Assembly (NCBI GenBank): GCA_021792365.1
Contig: JAJYUT010000001.1
Span: 806,001-870,000, forward strand
Length of the DNA: 64,000 nt
From: Pseudomonadota bacterium
GTDB taxonomy: Bacteria; Pseudomonadota; Alphaproteobacteria; Dongiales; Dongiaceae
Direction: 5' to 3'
How positions within the stretch are numbered: the first letter of the stretch is position 1; each line of letters starts with the position of its first letter. The notes below the pieces were generated by a model, which had not been told where the DNA came from, did not search any database, and saw only the letters and a list, made by a program, of their open reading frames with translations. Both the position numbers and the translations under genes were made by a program. Of this stretch, positions 27,301 through 35,872 are shown piece by piece.

Positions 27301-27370
27301 ATTGCGGCATGTCTGGCATAGGGCTGCGTCTCTGACAGCCAGCTTCGGGCGCCAGAGAGAACGGAGTTCT

Positions 27371-28040
27371 GTGTTGAAGCCGGTCATTAAGGGACGAAAC
27401 GAGGCAGTAGCCGAAGGTGCGGAACGGCCGCCGCCTTCAGGCCCGTGGGCACTCGCCAGTCTTTCCATATCCATGCTGCTGTCCTCGCTCGGCGCCAGCA
27501 TCGCCAATGTTGGCCGAGGCGTTCTCCGCCTCCTTCCAGGAAGTCCAGTGGGTTGTCCTCGCATATCTCTTCGCCAGCACCACCCTGATCATCAGCGTCG
27601 GGCGGCTCGGTGACATCATCGGCCGGCGGCGGCTACTCCTCGCTGGAATTCTCCTGTTCACGGTGGCGTTTATCCTGTGCGGCGTCGCACCCACGCTCTG
27701 GCCGCTGATTGCGGCCGGGGCGGCGCAAGGTCTCGGCGCAGCCATTATGATGGCTCTGCGGGCCTTCGTCGGCGAGACGGTTCCAAAGGCAAGGAATGGT
27801 CGCGCCATGGGACTGCTCGGAACGATGTCCGCGATCGGCACCGCGCTCGGTCCTGATGGGCGCTGCGTTTGCGCTCGCATCGGGAGCGCTCGATATCACA
27901 ACGGCGCATCCCGAGGCGTTGCCACGGGCATGCGGGTTGCGTTCGGAGTCGCGGCGAGTCTGATCATCCTCGCGCGCGCGGTCGCGGTTGGAAGCCGTAC
28001 TCCGGCAAAACGCCCGTCGCTCCCGGAAAGCGCATCATGA
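27371..28040 (+). pseudogene. Broken DHA2-type MFS drug transporter gene
   Basis: Translation from GTG 27371 gives a typical MFS opening (WALASLSISMLLSSLGASIAN). The frame then shifts near 27510 to LAEAFSASFQEVQWVVLAYL, the family's next segment, so a few codons around the shift are missing. TM2-TM5 continue (RRLLLAGILLFTVAFILCGV, AAIMMALRAFVGETVPKARN) to IGTALGP. There the text jumps to LMGAAFALASGALDITTAHP in another frame and then to VATGMRVAFGVAASLIILAR in a third. About 250 residues of the middle are absent. Only about 220 codons remain of an expected ~480. It is divergent from the LysR gene. Confidence 0.85.
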
Positions 28041-28051
28041 CGAACTTGAGG

Positions 28052-28609
28052 CTAGTGTATCGGCGCGCCGGCCCTTGCCTGCGCCAGGGCGATGCGCAGA
28101 TCGGGCGCGGCGCACTTGCCGGCATCGAGCGGCTTCAAGGTGAGCTCCGCCTCGCGCAGCAGCACCGCCAGTGATATGAGGGAAGGCAACGCGTTGCGCG
28201 CGGCGGCCTGCGGCAGCAACCGGGTCAAGGCCGACCAGGCGACGCCATGCTGCGTGCGCTGGCTGGTGGCGACGGCGCCCAGCAGCAGCGCCTCGTCCGG
28301 GCTGACATAGGCGCAGCGCGGGCAGCGCACGTCGATCTCGCGCAAGGCCGCGACCGCCAGCGCCGAGAAGATGTCGTCGATCAGCTCCATGGCCTGGGGC
28401 ACGCCGGCGCGCCGGAAACCTTCGTCCGCGATACCGCAATCGGCCGTGGCGTCGTGCCCGCCGGATTGCCGCCTCTGCCGGAACGCGACCAACCAGGCGC
28501 GCATGCCCCACAGCAGGAACTGGCCCGGGAAATCCAGCTCGTCCGTGCGCAACCCGGTCTCGTGATCGCCGGCGGGCGCGGCCTGGGGTGGCGTGGGTCT
28601 GCCGGTCAT
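28052..28609 (-). CDS. Uncharacterised CxxC protein, probably Fur-regulated
   Basis: 185 residues, soluble. Central block PQAMELIDDIFSALAVAALR is followed by VRCPRCAYVSPDEALLLGAV, a single CxxC that could bind metal with residues elsewhere (Cys in TADCGIADEG). The C-terminal half is helical (RLLPQAAARNALPSLISLAV). No named family is recognised. A promoter overlapped by a Fur-box-like sequence lies about 110 bases upstream, so a link to iron is likely. The gene stands alone on its strand. Confidence 0.65.
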   Translation of the reverse strand: MTGRPTPPQAAPAGDHETGLRTDELDFPGQFLLWGMRAWLVAFRQRRQSGGHDATADCGIADEGFRRAGVPQAMELIDDIFSALAVAALREIDVRCPRCAYVSPDEALLLGAVATSQRTQHGVAWSALTRLLPQAAARNALPSLISLAVLLREAELTLKPLDAGKCAAPDLRIALAQARAGAPIH

Positions 28610-28714
28610 GCGGCCTCCGCCGATCTCGGAAGGATGGGGCGCTCGCGGGCCGGCATTGCCAGTGTTGGTCTCGGCGTTTCTGGGAGAAGCCGTCGCCGCC
28701 CCGCGAGCCCGATC

Positions 28715-28752
28715 CTTGTAGCAGGGCTCAGATGCAATTGCAAGTCATTCTC
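28715..28752 (-). promoter_or_regulatory. Promoter with Fur-box-like operator
   Basis: Read on the minus strand: -35 TTGCAA (28738-28743), 17-base spacer, -10 TACAAG (28715-28720). Overlapping the -35 is gagaatgacttgcaattgca (within 28731-28752), close to the proteobacterial Fur-box pattern gagaatgatttgcaattgca. It points toward the CxxC gene at 28609. Confidence 0.6.
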
Positions 28753-28863
28753 AAAAGGAAAGTCAGGGGACAGCGTGGCGGGTCGCGGGTACGCCAGATG
28801 CGCGCTTGCCTGGCGGTCGGCACTGTCTCGCACAAGAGGGGAGCGATGCCGGGATCGCCGGCA

Positions 28864-30600
28864 TCACGCCGGCAGTTCTGCCTTGCGCAGGGCTTCGGCG
28901 AGGTGGTCGCGGTCGGCGGCGAGGCGCAGGGGCTGGCGCGCCATGGAGCGGCCGATCGAGAAATCGGGCTTGAGGCGCATGGTCTCGGCGGCGTGATGGC
29001 GCGCGGGTTCCGCGTGCTCCAGCATGGCGTGGCTGGCCGCGAGGTAGACATGCACCCAATACGGCGGCTCGGTCGCGCGCTCGAGGGCGGCGATCGCCTC
29101 CTCATACTGGCGCGCCATGAAATGCGCGATGCCGGTGATCGGCCAGAGCCAGGTCGGGTCGAAAAACGGATCGAGCGCGCGGGCCTGCCTGAAGTAATCG
29201 AGCGCCTTCAGCGGCTCGCCCAAGGTGATGTGGAGGTCGCCGAAGCCCGCCATCAGGACCGCGCTGTTGGGGTTGAGCTCCAATGCCTTCCGGTAGTGAT
29301 GCTCCGCCAGGTGATAGGCGCCGCGCGCCTGGTGGATGCGTGCAACCGCCGTGTGCGATGACGGGTCGTTGGGATCGAGCGCCACCGATGTCTGCGCCAG
29401 CTCGAAGGCCGCGTCGAGCATGGAAAGCGGTGCGTCGAAATCGCGGTACCAGCCGGTGATCTCAAGATTCGCCAGCAGCGAATAGGCGCGGGCATAGGTG
29501 GGGTCGAGGGCGATCGCCTGCCGGAACAGCGCGCGCGCTTCCTCCGTCGCGCCGGGGCGATAGACCGGCAGCGCGTCGCCGCGCAGCACCAGCTCATAGG
29601 CCGCGAGGCTGGCCGGCGGCTTGCGCTGCGCGCGCTGGGTGGCGGCCGCGCTGAGGCGCCCGACGAGGGTCGCGGCGATGGTCTTCACCACCTGGTCCTG
29701 GACCGCGAACAGCTCCTCCTCGCCGCGGTCGAAGCGCTCAGCCCAGACATGGTGGCCGGTCGCGGTGTCGATCAGCTGCGCGGTGATGCGCATGCGATCG
29801 CCGATGCGGCGCACGCTGCCCTCGACCAGGTATTGCACGCCGAGCGCGCGCCCCACGCGCTGCACGTCGACATCCTGGCCGCGATAGCGGAAGGAAGAAT
29901 TGCGCGCCAGCACCTGCAGCTGCCGGAAGCGCGCCAGCTCGGTGATGATGTCCTCGGTGATGCCGTCGCCGAAATATTGCTGCTCCACATCGCCGCTCAT
30001 GCTGACAAAGGGAAGCACGGCGATGGACGGCTTGCTGGACGGCGCGAGCGCCGCTGCCAATGAAACACGCGGCAGGCCGGTGATGCGATAGACCCGTACC
30101 GGCGCGCCGATATTCTTCAGGCTCTGTTCGCCCAGCTCTTCGAAGCCGGCCGAAATCTTGTTCCTCACCTGGTCATAGGCCGGGCCGGAGATCAGGATGC
30201 CGCCGGGATCCGCAGCGCCTTCCAGGCGCGCGGCGATGTTGACGACATCGCCATAGAGATCGTTGCGCTCCACCATGATGTCGCCGAGATTGATGCCCAT
30301 GCGCAGCGCGATGCGGCGGTCCTCCGGCTGGCTCTGCGCAGCCCGCGCCATCGCTTCCTGCAGGTCGATGGCGCATTGCACCGCGTTCACGGCGCTGGCG
30401 AACTCCACCATCACGCCATCGCCGGTCACCTTGAAGACACGCCCCGCATTCCGCGAGACGAGCGGCCGCAGGATATCCGTCCACCGGCTCTTGAGGGCCG
30501 CGAGCGTTCCCTCCTCGTCCAGCTCCATCAGCCGGCTGTAGCCGACGACATCGGCGGCCAGGATGGCGGCGAGGCGGCGCTGCATGCGGAATTCGGACAT
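28864..30600 (-). CDS. Class III nucleotide cyclase-domain protein with TolB-like and TPR domains
   Basis: 578 residues from ATG 30600 (MSEFRMQRRLAAILAADVVG); two earlier ATGs are possible. Cyclase domain at about 1-170: AADVVGYSRLM and VFKVTGDGVMVEF carry the two metal Asp, and DVVNIAARLEG holds the transition-state Asn and Arg. From about 190 a TolB/FlgO-like domain appears (SIAVLPFVSMSGDVEQQYFG, DGITEDIITELARF), then TPR-type helices to the end. No transmembrane helix is seen, unlike the related gene at 38373. It may make cAMP or cGMP in the cytosol; activity is not certain in this subfamily. Confidence 0.85.
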   Translation of the reverse strand: MSEFRMQRRLAAILAADVVGYSRLMELDEEGTLAALKSRWTDILRPLVSRNAGRVFKVTGDGVMVEFASAVNAVQCAIDLQEAMARAAQSQPEDRRIALRMGINLGDIMVERNDLYGDVVNIAARLEGAADPGGILISGPAYDQVRNKISAGFEELGEQSLKNIGAPVRVYRITGLPRVSLAAALAPSSKPSIAVLPFVSMSGDVEQQYFGDGITEDIITELARFRQLQVLARNSSFRYRGQDVDVQRVGRALGVQYLVEGSVRRIGDRMRITAQLIDTATGHHVWAERFDRGEEELFAVQDQVVKTIAATLVGRLSAAATQRAQRKPPASLAAYELVLRGDALPVYRPGATEEARALFRQAIALDPTYARAYSLLANLEITGWYRDFDAPLSMLDAAFELAQTSVALDPNDPSSHTAVARIHQARGAYHLAEHHYRKALELNPNSAVLMAGFGDLHITLGEPLKALDYFRQARALDPFFDPTWLWPITGIAHFMARQYEEAIAALERATEPPYWVHVYLAASHAMLEHAEPARHHAAETMRLKPDFSIGRSMARQPLRLAADRDHLAEALRKAELPA

Positions 30601-30694
30601 TGCCATGGCCTGAAATAATGCAAGAATCATAGGAGCACCGCGGGCAGGTGTCTATCAGCACATCGCCGCGCTACTGACGGAAACAGGCAGGATC

Positions 30695-30985
30695 ATGATC
30701 GAGAAGCTGACGGCGGAGGAGCGCGCGGCCGCGCTGAAGGAGCTGGCCGGGTGGCAGGAAGTGAGGGGGCGCGACGCGATCCAGCGCTCCTTCAAGTTCA
30801 GGAATTTCAGCGAGGCCTGGGGCTTCATGACCCGCGTCGCGCTGATGGCGGAGAAGGCGGATCATCATCCGGAATGGTCCAACGACTACAACCGCGTCGA
30901 CATCCTGCTGACCACGCATGATTGCAGCGGCCTCAGCCAGCGCGATGTAAAACTGGCGAAGGGCATCGACAAGCTGGTCGCGTAG
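30695..30985 (+). CDS. phhB: Pterin-4a-carbinolamine dehydratase
   Basis: 96 residues, the normal length. The active-site signature is visible as [20 protein letters not shown], with the paired His, and [20 protein letters not shown] at the C-terminus. The enzyme dehydrates 4a-hydroxytetrahydrobiopterin during regeneration of the pterin cofactor for aromatic amino acid hydroxylation. No phenylalanine hydroxylase is seen next to it. Confidence 0.93.
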   Translation: MIEKLTAEERAAALKELAGWQEVRGRDAIQRSFKFRNFSEAWGFMTRVALMAEKADHHPEWSNDYNRVDILLTTHDCSGLSQRDVKLAKGIDKLVA

Positions 30986-30989
30986 CGGG

Positions 30990-31751
30990 CTATTTCGGCG
31001 CCATCCTGAGCGCGCCGTCGAGGCGGATGACCTCGCCGTTCAGCATCACGTTCTCGATCATGTGCTGCACGAGGCGCGCAACCTCCGTGGGATCGGCGAG
31101 GCGCTGCGGGAAGGGAATGGACGCGGCGAGCGCGTCCTGCATCTCCTGCGGCAGCCCGGTCAGCATCGGCGTGGCCACCAGACCCGGCGCGACCGACAGC
31201 ACGCGGATCCCGTGGCGCGCCAGGTCGCGCGCGGCCGGCAAGGTCATGCCCGCCATGCCGGCTTTCGAGGCGGCATAGGCGATCTGCCCGATCTGCCCTT
31301 CATAGGCGGCGATCGAGGATGTGTTGACGATCACGCCGCGCTCGCCATCGGCCAGCACATCAAGCTGTGCCATGTCGGCGGCGGCGAGGCGCAGCAGGTT
31401 GAAGGCGCCGACCAGGTTGACCTCGACCACGCGCCGAAAGCTGTCGAGCGGCAACGGGCCGTCCTTGCCGAGGATGCGGCCCGGCGCAAGGATGCCCGCG
31501 CAATTGACGAGGATGCGCGCGGCTCCGTGCGCCGCGCGCGCCGCGGCGATTGCCTGTTCCGCGGATTCGGCGCTCGCGATATCGCAGGCAAAGGCTGCAC
31601 CGCCGCATTCCCGTGCGACCGCTTCCGCACCGTCGCCATTGACGTCGAGAACCGCCACCCTGGCGCCCAGGCCGGCCAGGTGGCGCGCCACGGCGGCGCC
31701 GATTCCCGATCCGCCGCCGGCGACCAGGGCGGCTTGCGTTGCGACCTGCAT
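30990..31751 (-). CDS. Short-chain dehydrogenase/reductase (3-hydroxyacyl-CoA dehydrogenase-like)
   Basis: 253 residues from ATG 31751; an ATG five codons earlier is possible. The NAD(P) loop is AGGGSGIGAAVARHL. An acidic residue after beta-2 (VAVLDVNGDG) favours NAD. Catalytic residues: IVNTSSIAAYEGQIG (Ser) and AYAASKAGMAG (Tyr-x3-Lys). It ends with GEVIRLDGALRMAPK. It resembles type II 3-hydroxyacyl-CoA dehydrogenases. The convergent phhB gene ends five bases away. Confidence 0.88.
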   Translation of the reverse strand: MQVATQAALVAGGGSGIGAAVARHLAGLGARVAVLDVNGDGAEAVARECGGAAFACDIASAESAEQAIAAARAAHGAARILVNCAGILAPGRILGKDGPLPLDSFRRVVEVNLVGAFNLLRLAAADMAQLDVLADGERGVIVNTSSIAAYEGQIGQIAYAASKAGMAGMTLPAARDLARHGIRVLSVAPGLVATPMLTGLPQEMQDALAASIPFPQRLADPTEVARLVQHMIENVMLNGEVIRLDGALRMAPK

Positions 31752-31832
31752 GGGCGGCTCCCGCATTGTCTGCGGTTCCGTCTTAGCAGAGAGCGGCGCC
31801 GAATCCGAGGCGCGGCAAGCGCGAGCGGGACG

Positions 31833-32306
31833 TCAGTTCAGCAATTCGGCCGCGTCGGCACGCTCGAGGCTGGAGACCGGGTCCAGGCGCTTGCTCGCCC
31901 GGTACTGGTTGAAGGCGTCGAGCGTGCGGGCGCCGGCGATCCCGTCGACCGGCCCGGGGTCGAAGCCGAGCATCACCAGCCAGTTCTGCAGCTTGCGGAT
32001 CTCCTCCGCCGTCATGGGCTCGCTCGCCGCCGCGCCGTCCGGCTGCGGTTGCGCGGTCGCCGGGGCGGACGCCGCCTGGGCGCTTTCCGCCACGCGGCCC
32101 CCGATCAGGTCCGCGGGGACCACCCGGCCGGCGAGCCATAGGCCGGCAAGCATGGCGCCCAGCAGCACAGCCGATCCGGCAAGCCGGTCCAGCGCATGCG
32201 CGCGAGCGGAGAGAGAAGGGCCGCCGCGGATCTGCCGACAGAACAGGGTCCCAAGGTCGGTCCTGAACTGCCCCCCGAAGCGGCGCGTGCGGGAGCGAAG
32301 GCCCAT
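31833..32306 (-). CDS. Membrane-anchored peptidoglycan-binding domain protein
   Basis: 157 residues from ATG 32306 (MGLRSRTRRF); the frame is open further upstream, but that part overlaps the divergent gene's promoter region. One transmembrane helix lies near residues 41-60 (AGSAVLLGAMLAGLWLAGRV), then an Ala/Pro/Gln linker. A PG_binding_1 domain follows at about 95-140 (EIRKLQNWLVMLGFDPGPVD, GIAGARTLDAFNQYR). It probably tethers the cell wall from the inner membrane. Confidence 0.78.
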   Translation of the reverse strand: MGLRSRTRRFGGQFRTDLGTLFCRQIRGGPSLSARAHALDRLAGSAVLLGAMLAGLWLAGRVVPADLIGGRVAESAQAASAPATAQPQPDGAAASEPMTAEEIRKLQNWLVMLGFDPGPVDGIAGARTLDAFNQYRASKRLDPVSSLERADAAELLN

Positions 32307-32442
32307 GGCATCGCCACCATTGCCCGTGATGGGCAGTACGCAAACACGCCGGCGGCCCGCCCGGTTCCTGGGTGCGCGAGCCGATTTAATTCGCCGCCGC
32401 CGCATGATTGCATTGATGCAGGCAGCAGGGGCGAGATGCGCC

Positions 32443-32892
32443 ATGCAAAGCGACGATCCGATCACCCGGCCCGTGCGCGAAGCGGATTTCGCGCAATGGC
32501 TGCCGCTCTGGCGCGGCTACCAGGCGTTCTATCGCGCGCGGATCCCGGAGGACGCGACGCAGGCCACCTGGAATCGCTTCTTCGACGATGCGGAGCCGGT
32601 CCATTGCGTGGTCGCGGAGCGCGAGGACCAATTGATCGGCCTGGCGCATTACCTGTTCCACCGCTCGACCTGGCTGGTCGGGCCGGCCTGCTATCTCAAC
32701 GACCTGTTCGTGCATCCCACCGGCCGGCGCTCCGGGGTCGCGCGCAAGCTGATCGAGGCGGTCTACGAGGCGGCCGACCAGCGCGGTGCCTCCAAGGTCT
32801 ATTGGCTGACCCACGAGAGCAACGCGGCCGCCCGCCTGCTCTATGACCAGGTCGCGCGCTATGGCGGGTTCATCGAATACCGGCGCGACTGA
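32443..32892 (+). CDS. GNAT family N-acetyltransferase
   Basis: 149 residues from ATG 32443 (MQSDDPITRPVREADFAQWL); the long upstream open frame is shadow. The acetyl-CoA loop is seen as HPTGRRSGVARKLIEAVYEA (R/Q-x-x-G-x-A). C-terminal YWLTHESNAAARLLYDQVAR is typical of GNAT beta-6/alpha-4. Probably acetylates a small amine or protein; the substrate is unknown. Confidence 0.9.
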   Translation: MQSDDPITRPVREADFAQWLPLWRGYQAFYRARIPEDATQATWNRFFDDAEPVHCVVAEREDQLIGLAHYLFHRSTWLVGPACYLNDLFVHPTGRRSGVARKLIEAVYEAADQRGASKVYWLTHESNAAARLLYDQVARYGGFIEYRRD

Positions 32893-32933
32893 TTGTCCGC
32901 GCGCGTGGGGGGAAGCCGTCGGCGGGCTATCCG

Positions 32934-33647
32934 TCACGCGATCCGCACGACATGCCCGTTGGCAGCGTCGCGATAGAGGTCCACGGTCTCGCCGTTCCAA
33001 TGATAGTCCAGGTGCCGCCCCTGGATCGGGTTCGAAGCGAGGTCCGGGTAGAACAACGCGACGCACGCGCCATCCGCATAGCGCACGCTGGGATAGACGA
33101 TGCCGTTCGAACCGATGCCGCGGAGCTGCTTGCCGAGTTGCTGACTGGGGGCATAATCGTCGGGATGGAGAGCCTCCGACACGTCCGGGTCCTTGGTTCT
33201 AAGATCATGCAGGCCGCCATCGACTTTCAGCACGATCTCTCTGAACTGCGAGGTCCAGCCGGGCTCCTGGCTGGTTTGCCGCATGAACCTGCCGTGGTGA
33301 TAAATGGTCTCGATCAGCGCGACCTCGAACATGTTCCCGGCATAGAGCACCCCATATGTCCCATCGCTGAATCGGCTCGGCCGATCCTCGCTCGCATGTG
33401 TGAACGGCGACATCAGATAGCTGGCGCCCGGGCCGCCGACGCGCCTTTCCGGCGGCACCAGGTCGATGTTTCCGATCGATTCCACGAGGCGCGGGTTCGT
33501 CTTCTGCTCGGCGGCGATGAGCAGCGGCCAGTCCGCCGGGTCGGCGATGTCCTCGAAGAGGTCGATGGGCGGATGGGCGCTCCGGATGATCCGGACGGCG
33601 CGATCCCATGTCACGGTCGAGAGGGCAAGCGCGGCGGCCTCGATCAC
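32934..33647 (-). CDS. RES-domain toxin (NAD+-degrading family)
   Basis: 237 residues from GTG 33647, which overlaps the antitoxin stop (GTGA); TTG 33650 is the alternative. The RES motif residues are visible: the Arg/Gly block RPSRFSDGTYGVLYAGNMFE, a Glu in VALIETIYHH, and the Ser in NGIVYPSVRYADG. RES toxins degrade NAD+ and are neutralised by Xre/MbcA/ParS partners. About 50 residues of N-terminal extension precede the domain, more than in the shortest members. Confidence 0.88.
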   Translation of the reverse strand: MIEAAALALSTVTWDRAVRIIRSAHPPIDLFEDIADPADWPLLIAAEQKTNPRLVESIGNIDLVPPERRVGGPGASYLMSPFTHASEDRPSRFSDGTYGVLYAGNMFEVALIETIYHHGRFMRQTSQEPGWTSQFREIVLKVDGGLHDLRTKDPDVSEALHPDDYAPSQQLGKQLRGIGSNGIVYPSVRYADGACVALFYPDLASNPIQGRHLDYHWNGETVDLYRDAANGHVVRIA

Positions 33648-34069
33648 CAAGCTCCGCGCTCGCTGTCCAGATAGCGGCGCACCCGCATCAGGTCGGTGAG
33701 CTCACCGCCAAGCATGACGTCAAGCGCGCTCCGTCCTCCGAAGGCCCGATTGGGCGCTTTGATCCACGAATAGGCGCGCTGCGGCTCGCGGAAGATCATG
33801 CGCAGCGCCTTGTGAATGCCCATCAGGTTGGACAGCCGCGCCTTGCCGTCGCGGCCAAAGCGCCCGATCTCCCCGCCCTTCCAGCGGCGATACGACCGGA
33901 CGGACATGTCGAGCAGCGTGGCGGCCTGTTCGTCCGTGAGACCCCACAGGCGAAACAGGTTGAGGGCAGCTCGGAACATCGCGGCTGCCTCCTCGTCCAT
34001 AATGGGCGCCGCAGAGAAGGCCTTGGGCGACGTATCGACCGGCAGGAGTTTCGGCATTTTTGGATCCAT
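33644..34069 (-). CDS. Xre/MbcA/ParS-type antitoxin
   Basis: 141 residues from ATG 34069. The N-terminal HTH region is helical (LFRLWGLTDEQAATLLDMSV, RSYRRWKGGEIG). The C-terminal MbcA/ParS toxin-binding domain shows NRAFGGRSALDVMLGGELTD and LMRVRRYLDSERGAW. Co-translated with the RES toxin. The predicted promoter puts the transcript start at or next to the ATG, suggesting a leaderless message and autoregulation. Confidence 0.88.
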   Translation of the reverse strand: MDPKMPKLLPVDTSPKAFSAAPIMDEEAAAMFRAALNLFRLWGLTDEQAATLLDMSVRSYRRWKGGEIGRFGRDGKARLSNLMGIHKALRMIFREPQRAYSWIKAPNRAFGGRSALDVMLGGELTDLMRVRRYLDSERGAW

Positions 34070-34076
34070 ATGGCCG

Positions 34077-34105
34077 TATATAGCAACTGTACTGCCAAAT
34101 GGCAA
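34077..34105 (-). promoter_or_regulatory. Toxin-antitoxin promoter and operator
   Basis: On the minus strand: -35 TTGCCA (34100-34105), 17-base spacer, -10 TATATA (34077-34082). A perfect 12-base palindrome tgccaaatggca (34093-34104) covers the -35. The -10 lies only seven bases before the ATG of the antitoxin. Confidence 0.6.
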
Positions 34106-34254
34106 ATCAAAAGGATCACTTGCTTTGCAAGGGCGCCGTCATTCGAAGCACGCTGATGCTCTTGACGTCAGACCAGTTGAGTCAGTCCATTGCTTTGATT
34201 TCCATGCGCGATTACGCTGTTCAATGAATGATCGTTCATTCTGTGGAGGCGTCG

Positions 34255-35394
34255 ATGAACAATCCCGCGCAGCCGCGGATCGCCCGCCTAACCGCCGATC
34301 CCACGCGGTCGGCGGCCTTGCCCGGCTATCTCTACAGCGATCCCGCCGTGTTCGCGGAGGAGAAGCGCCGCCTGTTCCACAAGAGCTGGCAGTTCGTGGC
34401 GCATGAGAGCGAGTTGCCGAACATCGGGGATTACGTCTGCGCCACCATTGTGGACCAAAGCGTGTTCGTGCTGCGCGGGCAGGACGGCGCGGTGCGGGCC
34501 TTCTTCAACGTGTGCCAGCACCGCGCCCACGAATTGCTCACGGGCCGCGGCAACGTCAGATCGGTGATCGTCTGCCCCTATCACGCCTGGAGCTATGAGC
34601 TGGACGGCAGCCTGCGCGCCGCGCGGGCGACGCGCTCCTTGCCGGATTTCGATCCGCAGGAATACGGGCTGGCGCCGGTGCGGCTGGAGCGGCATCTCGG
34701 CTTCCTGTTCATCAATCTTGATCCGGAGGCGCCCTCGCTCGCCACGCTGGCAGGCGAGATGTTCGCCGACATGGCGCGCGAATTGCCGTGGCTGGGCGAA
34801 CTGGCGGTCAATCCGGACGAGTCCTTCATCGCGGAGCGGGAATCCCTACTCTCGGCCAACTGGAAGGTGATGGCGGAGAACTGCCTCGAATGCTACCACT
34901 GCGCGCCGGCCCACAAGGCCTATGCCGATATGATCGATGTCGGCCACTACGAACTGACGCGCCACGGCGCATGGATGAAAAGCGCGGCGCCGCTGCGGCG
35001 CGGCGACAGCAGCGCCTATCGCGTCGGCCCCGATGAGCCGGTGCAATACAACGCCTTCTGGCACCTCTTCCCCAATATCGAGTTCGCCGTGATGCCGGGC
35101 TCGCGATCGCTGTCGGTGTTCCATTTCACGCCGGTCGATGCCGAGCGGACGCGGATCCATTGGGTCGCCCTGACCATGCCGGGCGAGACGCTGCCCCAGG
35201 ACCGGCTGAACTATCTCGGCAGGGTGCTGTGGCTGGAGGATGCGGCGATCTGCGAATCCGTGCATCGGGGCCTGAAATCGCTCGGCTATCGCCGGGGCCG
35301 CTTCGTCGCAGGGACGGATCACGCCAGCATCAGCGAGATCAACGTGCATGCCTTCCAGCGCCGCTACGCCGAAGCGATGGGACTCGCATTGTAA
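34255..35394 (+). CDS. Rieske-type aromatic ring-hydroxylating / amine oxygenase, alpha subunit
   Basis: 379 residues from ATG 34255, preceded by a ggagg ribosome site; an in-frame ATG at 34228 lacks one. Rieske 2Fe-2S ligands: CQHRAH and CPYHAWSYELDG (Cys-x-His, Cys-x2-His). The mononuclear iron site is near NCLECYHCAPAHKAYADMID. Length and motifs resemble the family containing choline and carnitine monooxygenases and ring-hydroxylating dioxygenases. No reductase or beta subunit is adjacent, so electrons must come from elsewhere. Substrate not predictable. Confidence 0.88.
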   Translation: MNNPAQPRIARLTADPTRSAALPGYLYSDPAVFAEEKRRLFHKSWQFVAHESELPNIGDYVCATIVDQSVFVLRGQDGAVRAFFNVCQHRAHELLTGRGNVRSVIVCPYHAWSYELDGSLRAARATRSLPDFDPQEYGLAPVRLERHLGFLFINLDPEAPSLATLAGEMFADMARELPWLGELAVNPDESFIAERESLLSANWKVMAENCLECYHCAPAHKAYADMIDVGHYELTRHGAWMKSAAPLRRGDSSAYRVGPDEPVQYNAFWHLFPNIEFAVMPGSRSLSVFHFTPVDAERTRIHWVALTMPGETLPQDRLNYLGRVLWLEDAAICESVHRGLKSLGYRRGRFVAGTDHASISEINVHAFQRRYAEAMGLAL

Positions 35395-35471
35395 GTCATC
35401 GGCGGCGTTGTAATCGCCTACTGGCGGGCGTACGCTTCCTCCAGGTCTCGTGAGCACAAGGGAGGAAGGCC

Positions 35472-35768
35472 ATGGCCAAATACATCCTTCTCGTGAATTG
35501 GACCGATCAGGGCGTGAAGGCCGTCAAGGACTCGCCCAAGCGCCTGGATGCGGCGCGCAAGCTGGCGGAGAGCGCCGGCGCCAAGCTGGGCGATTTCCAC
35601 ATGACCATGGGCGGCTACGACATGGTGGTGCATCTGGAGGCGCCGGACGACGCGACGGTGGCCAAGTTCGTCCTGAACCTGGCGGGGGCCGGCAACGTCC
35701 GGACCCAGACGCTGAAGGCGTTCTCCGAGGACGAATACCGGACGATCCTCGGCGCCCTGGAGCGTTAG
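35472..35768 (+). CDS. GYD-domain protein
   Basis: 98 residues, entirely one GYD domain: MAKYILLVNWTDQGVKAVKD, then FHMTMGGYDMVVHLEAPDDA containing the namesake Gly-Tyr-Asp. The fold is a dimeric alpha-beta barrel with unknown role. A strong gggagg site lies upstream. Stand-alone gene. Confidence 0.9.
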   Translation: MAKYILLVNWTDQGVKAVKDSPKRLDAARKLAESAGAKLGDFHMTMGGYDMVVHLEAPDDATVAKFVLNLAGAGNVRTQTLKAFSEDEYRTILGALER

Positions 35769-35872
35769 GCCTCGGTTAGGCATATCGGGCTAGGTTCTGG
35801 CAGCACGGCAACGGTGGCATTGCCGCGGCGGGGTGCGCTACTGTGCCCGGCGAGCGTGTGTATGGAACCGTC

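Noticed and set aside
31321-32442. Long open frame upstream of the GNAT gene as part of the protein
   Set aside because: It is antisense to the SDR and peptidoglycan-binding genes and has no acetyltransferase pattern before residue MQSDDP.
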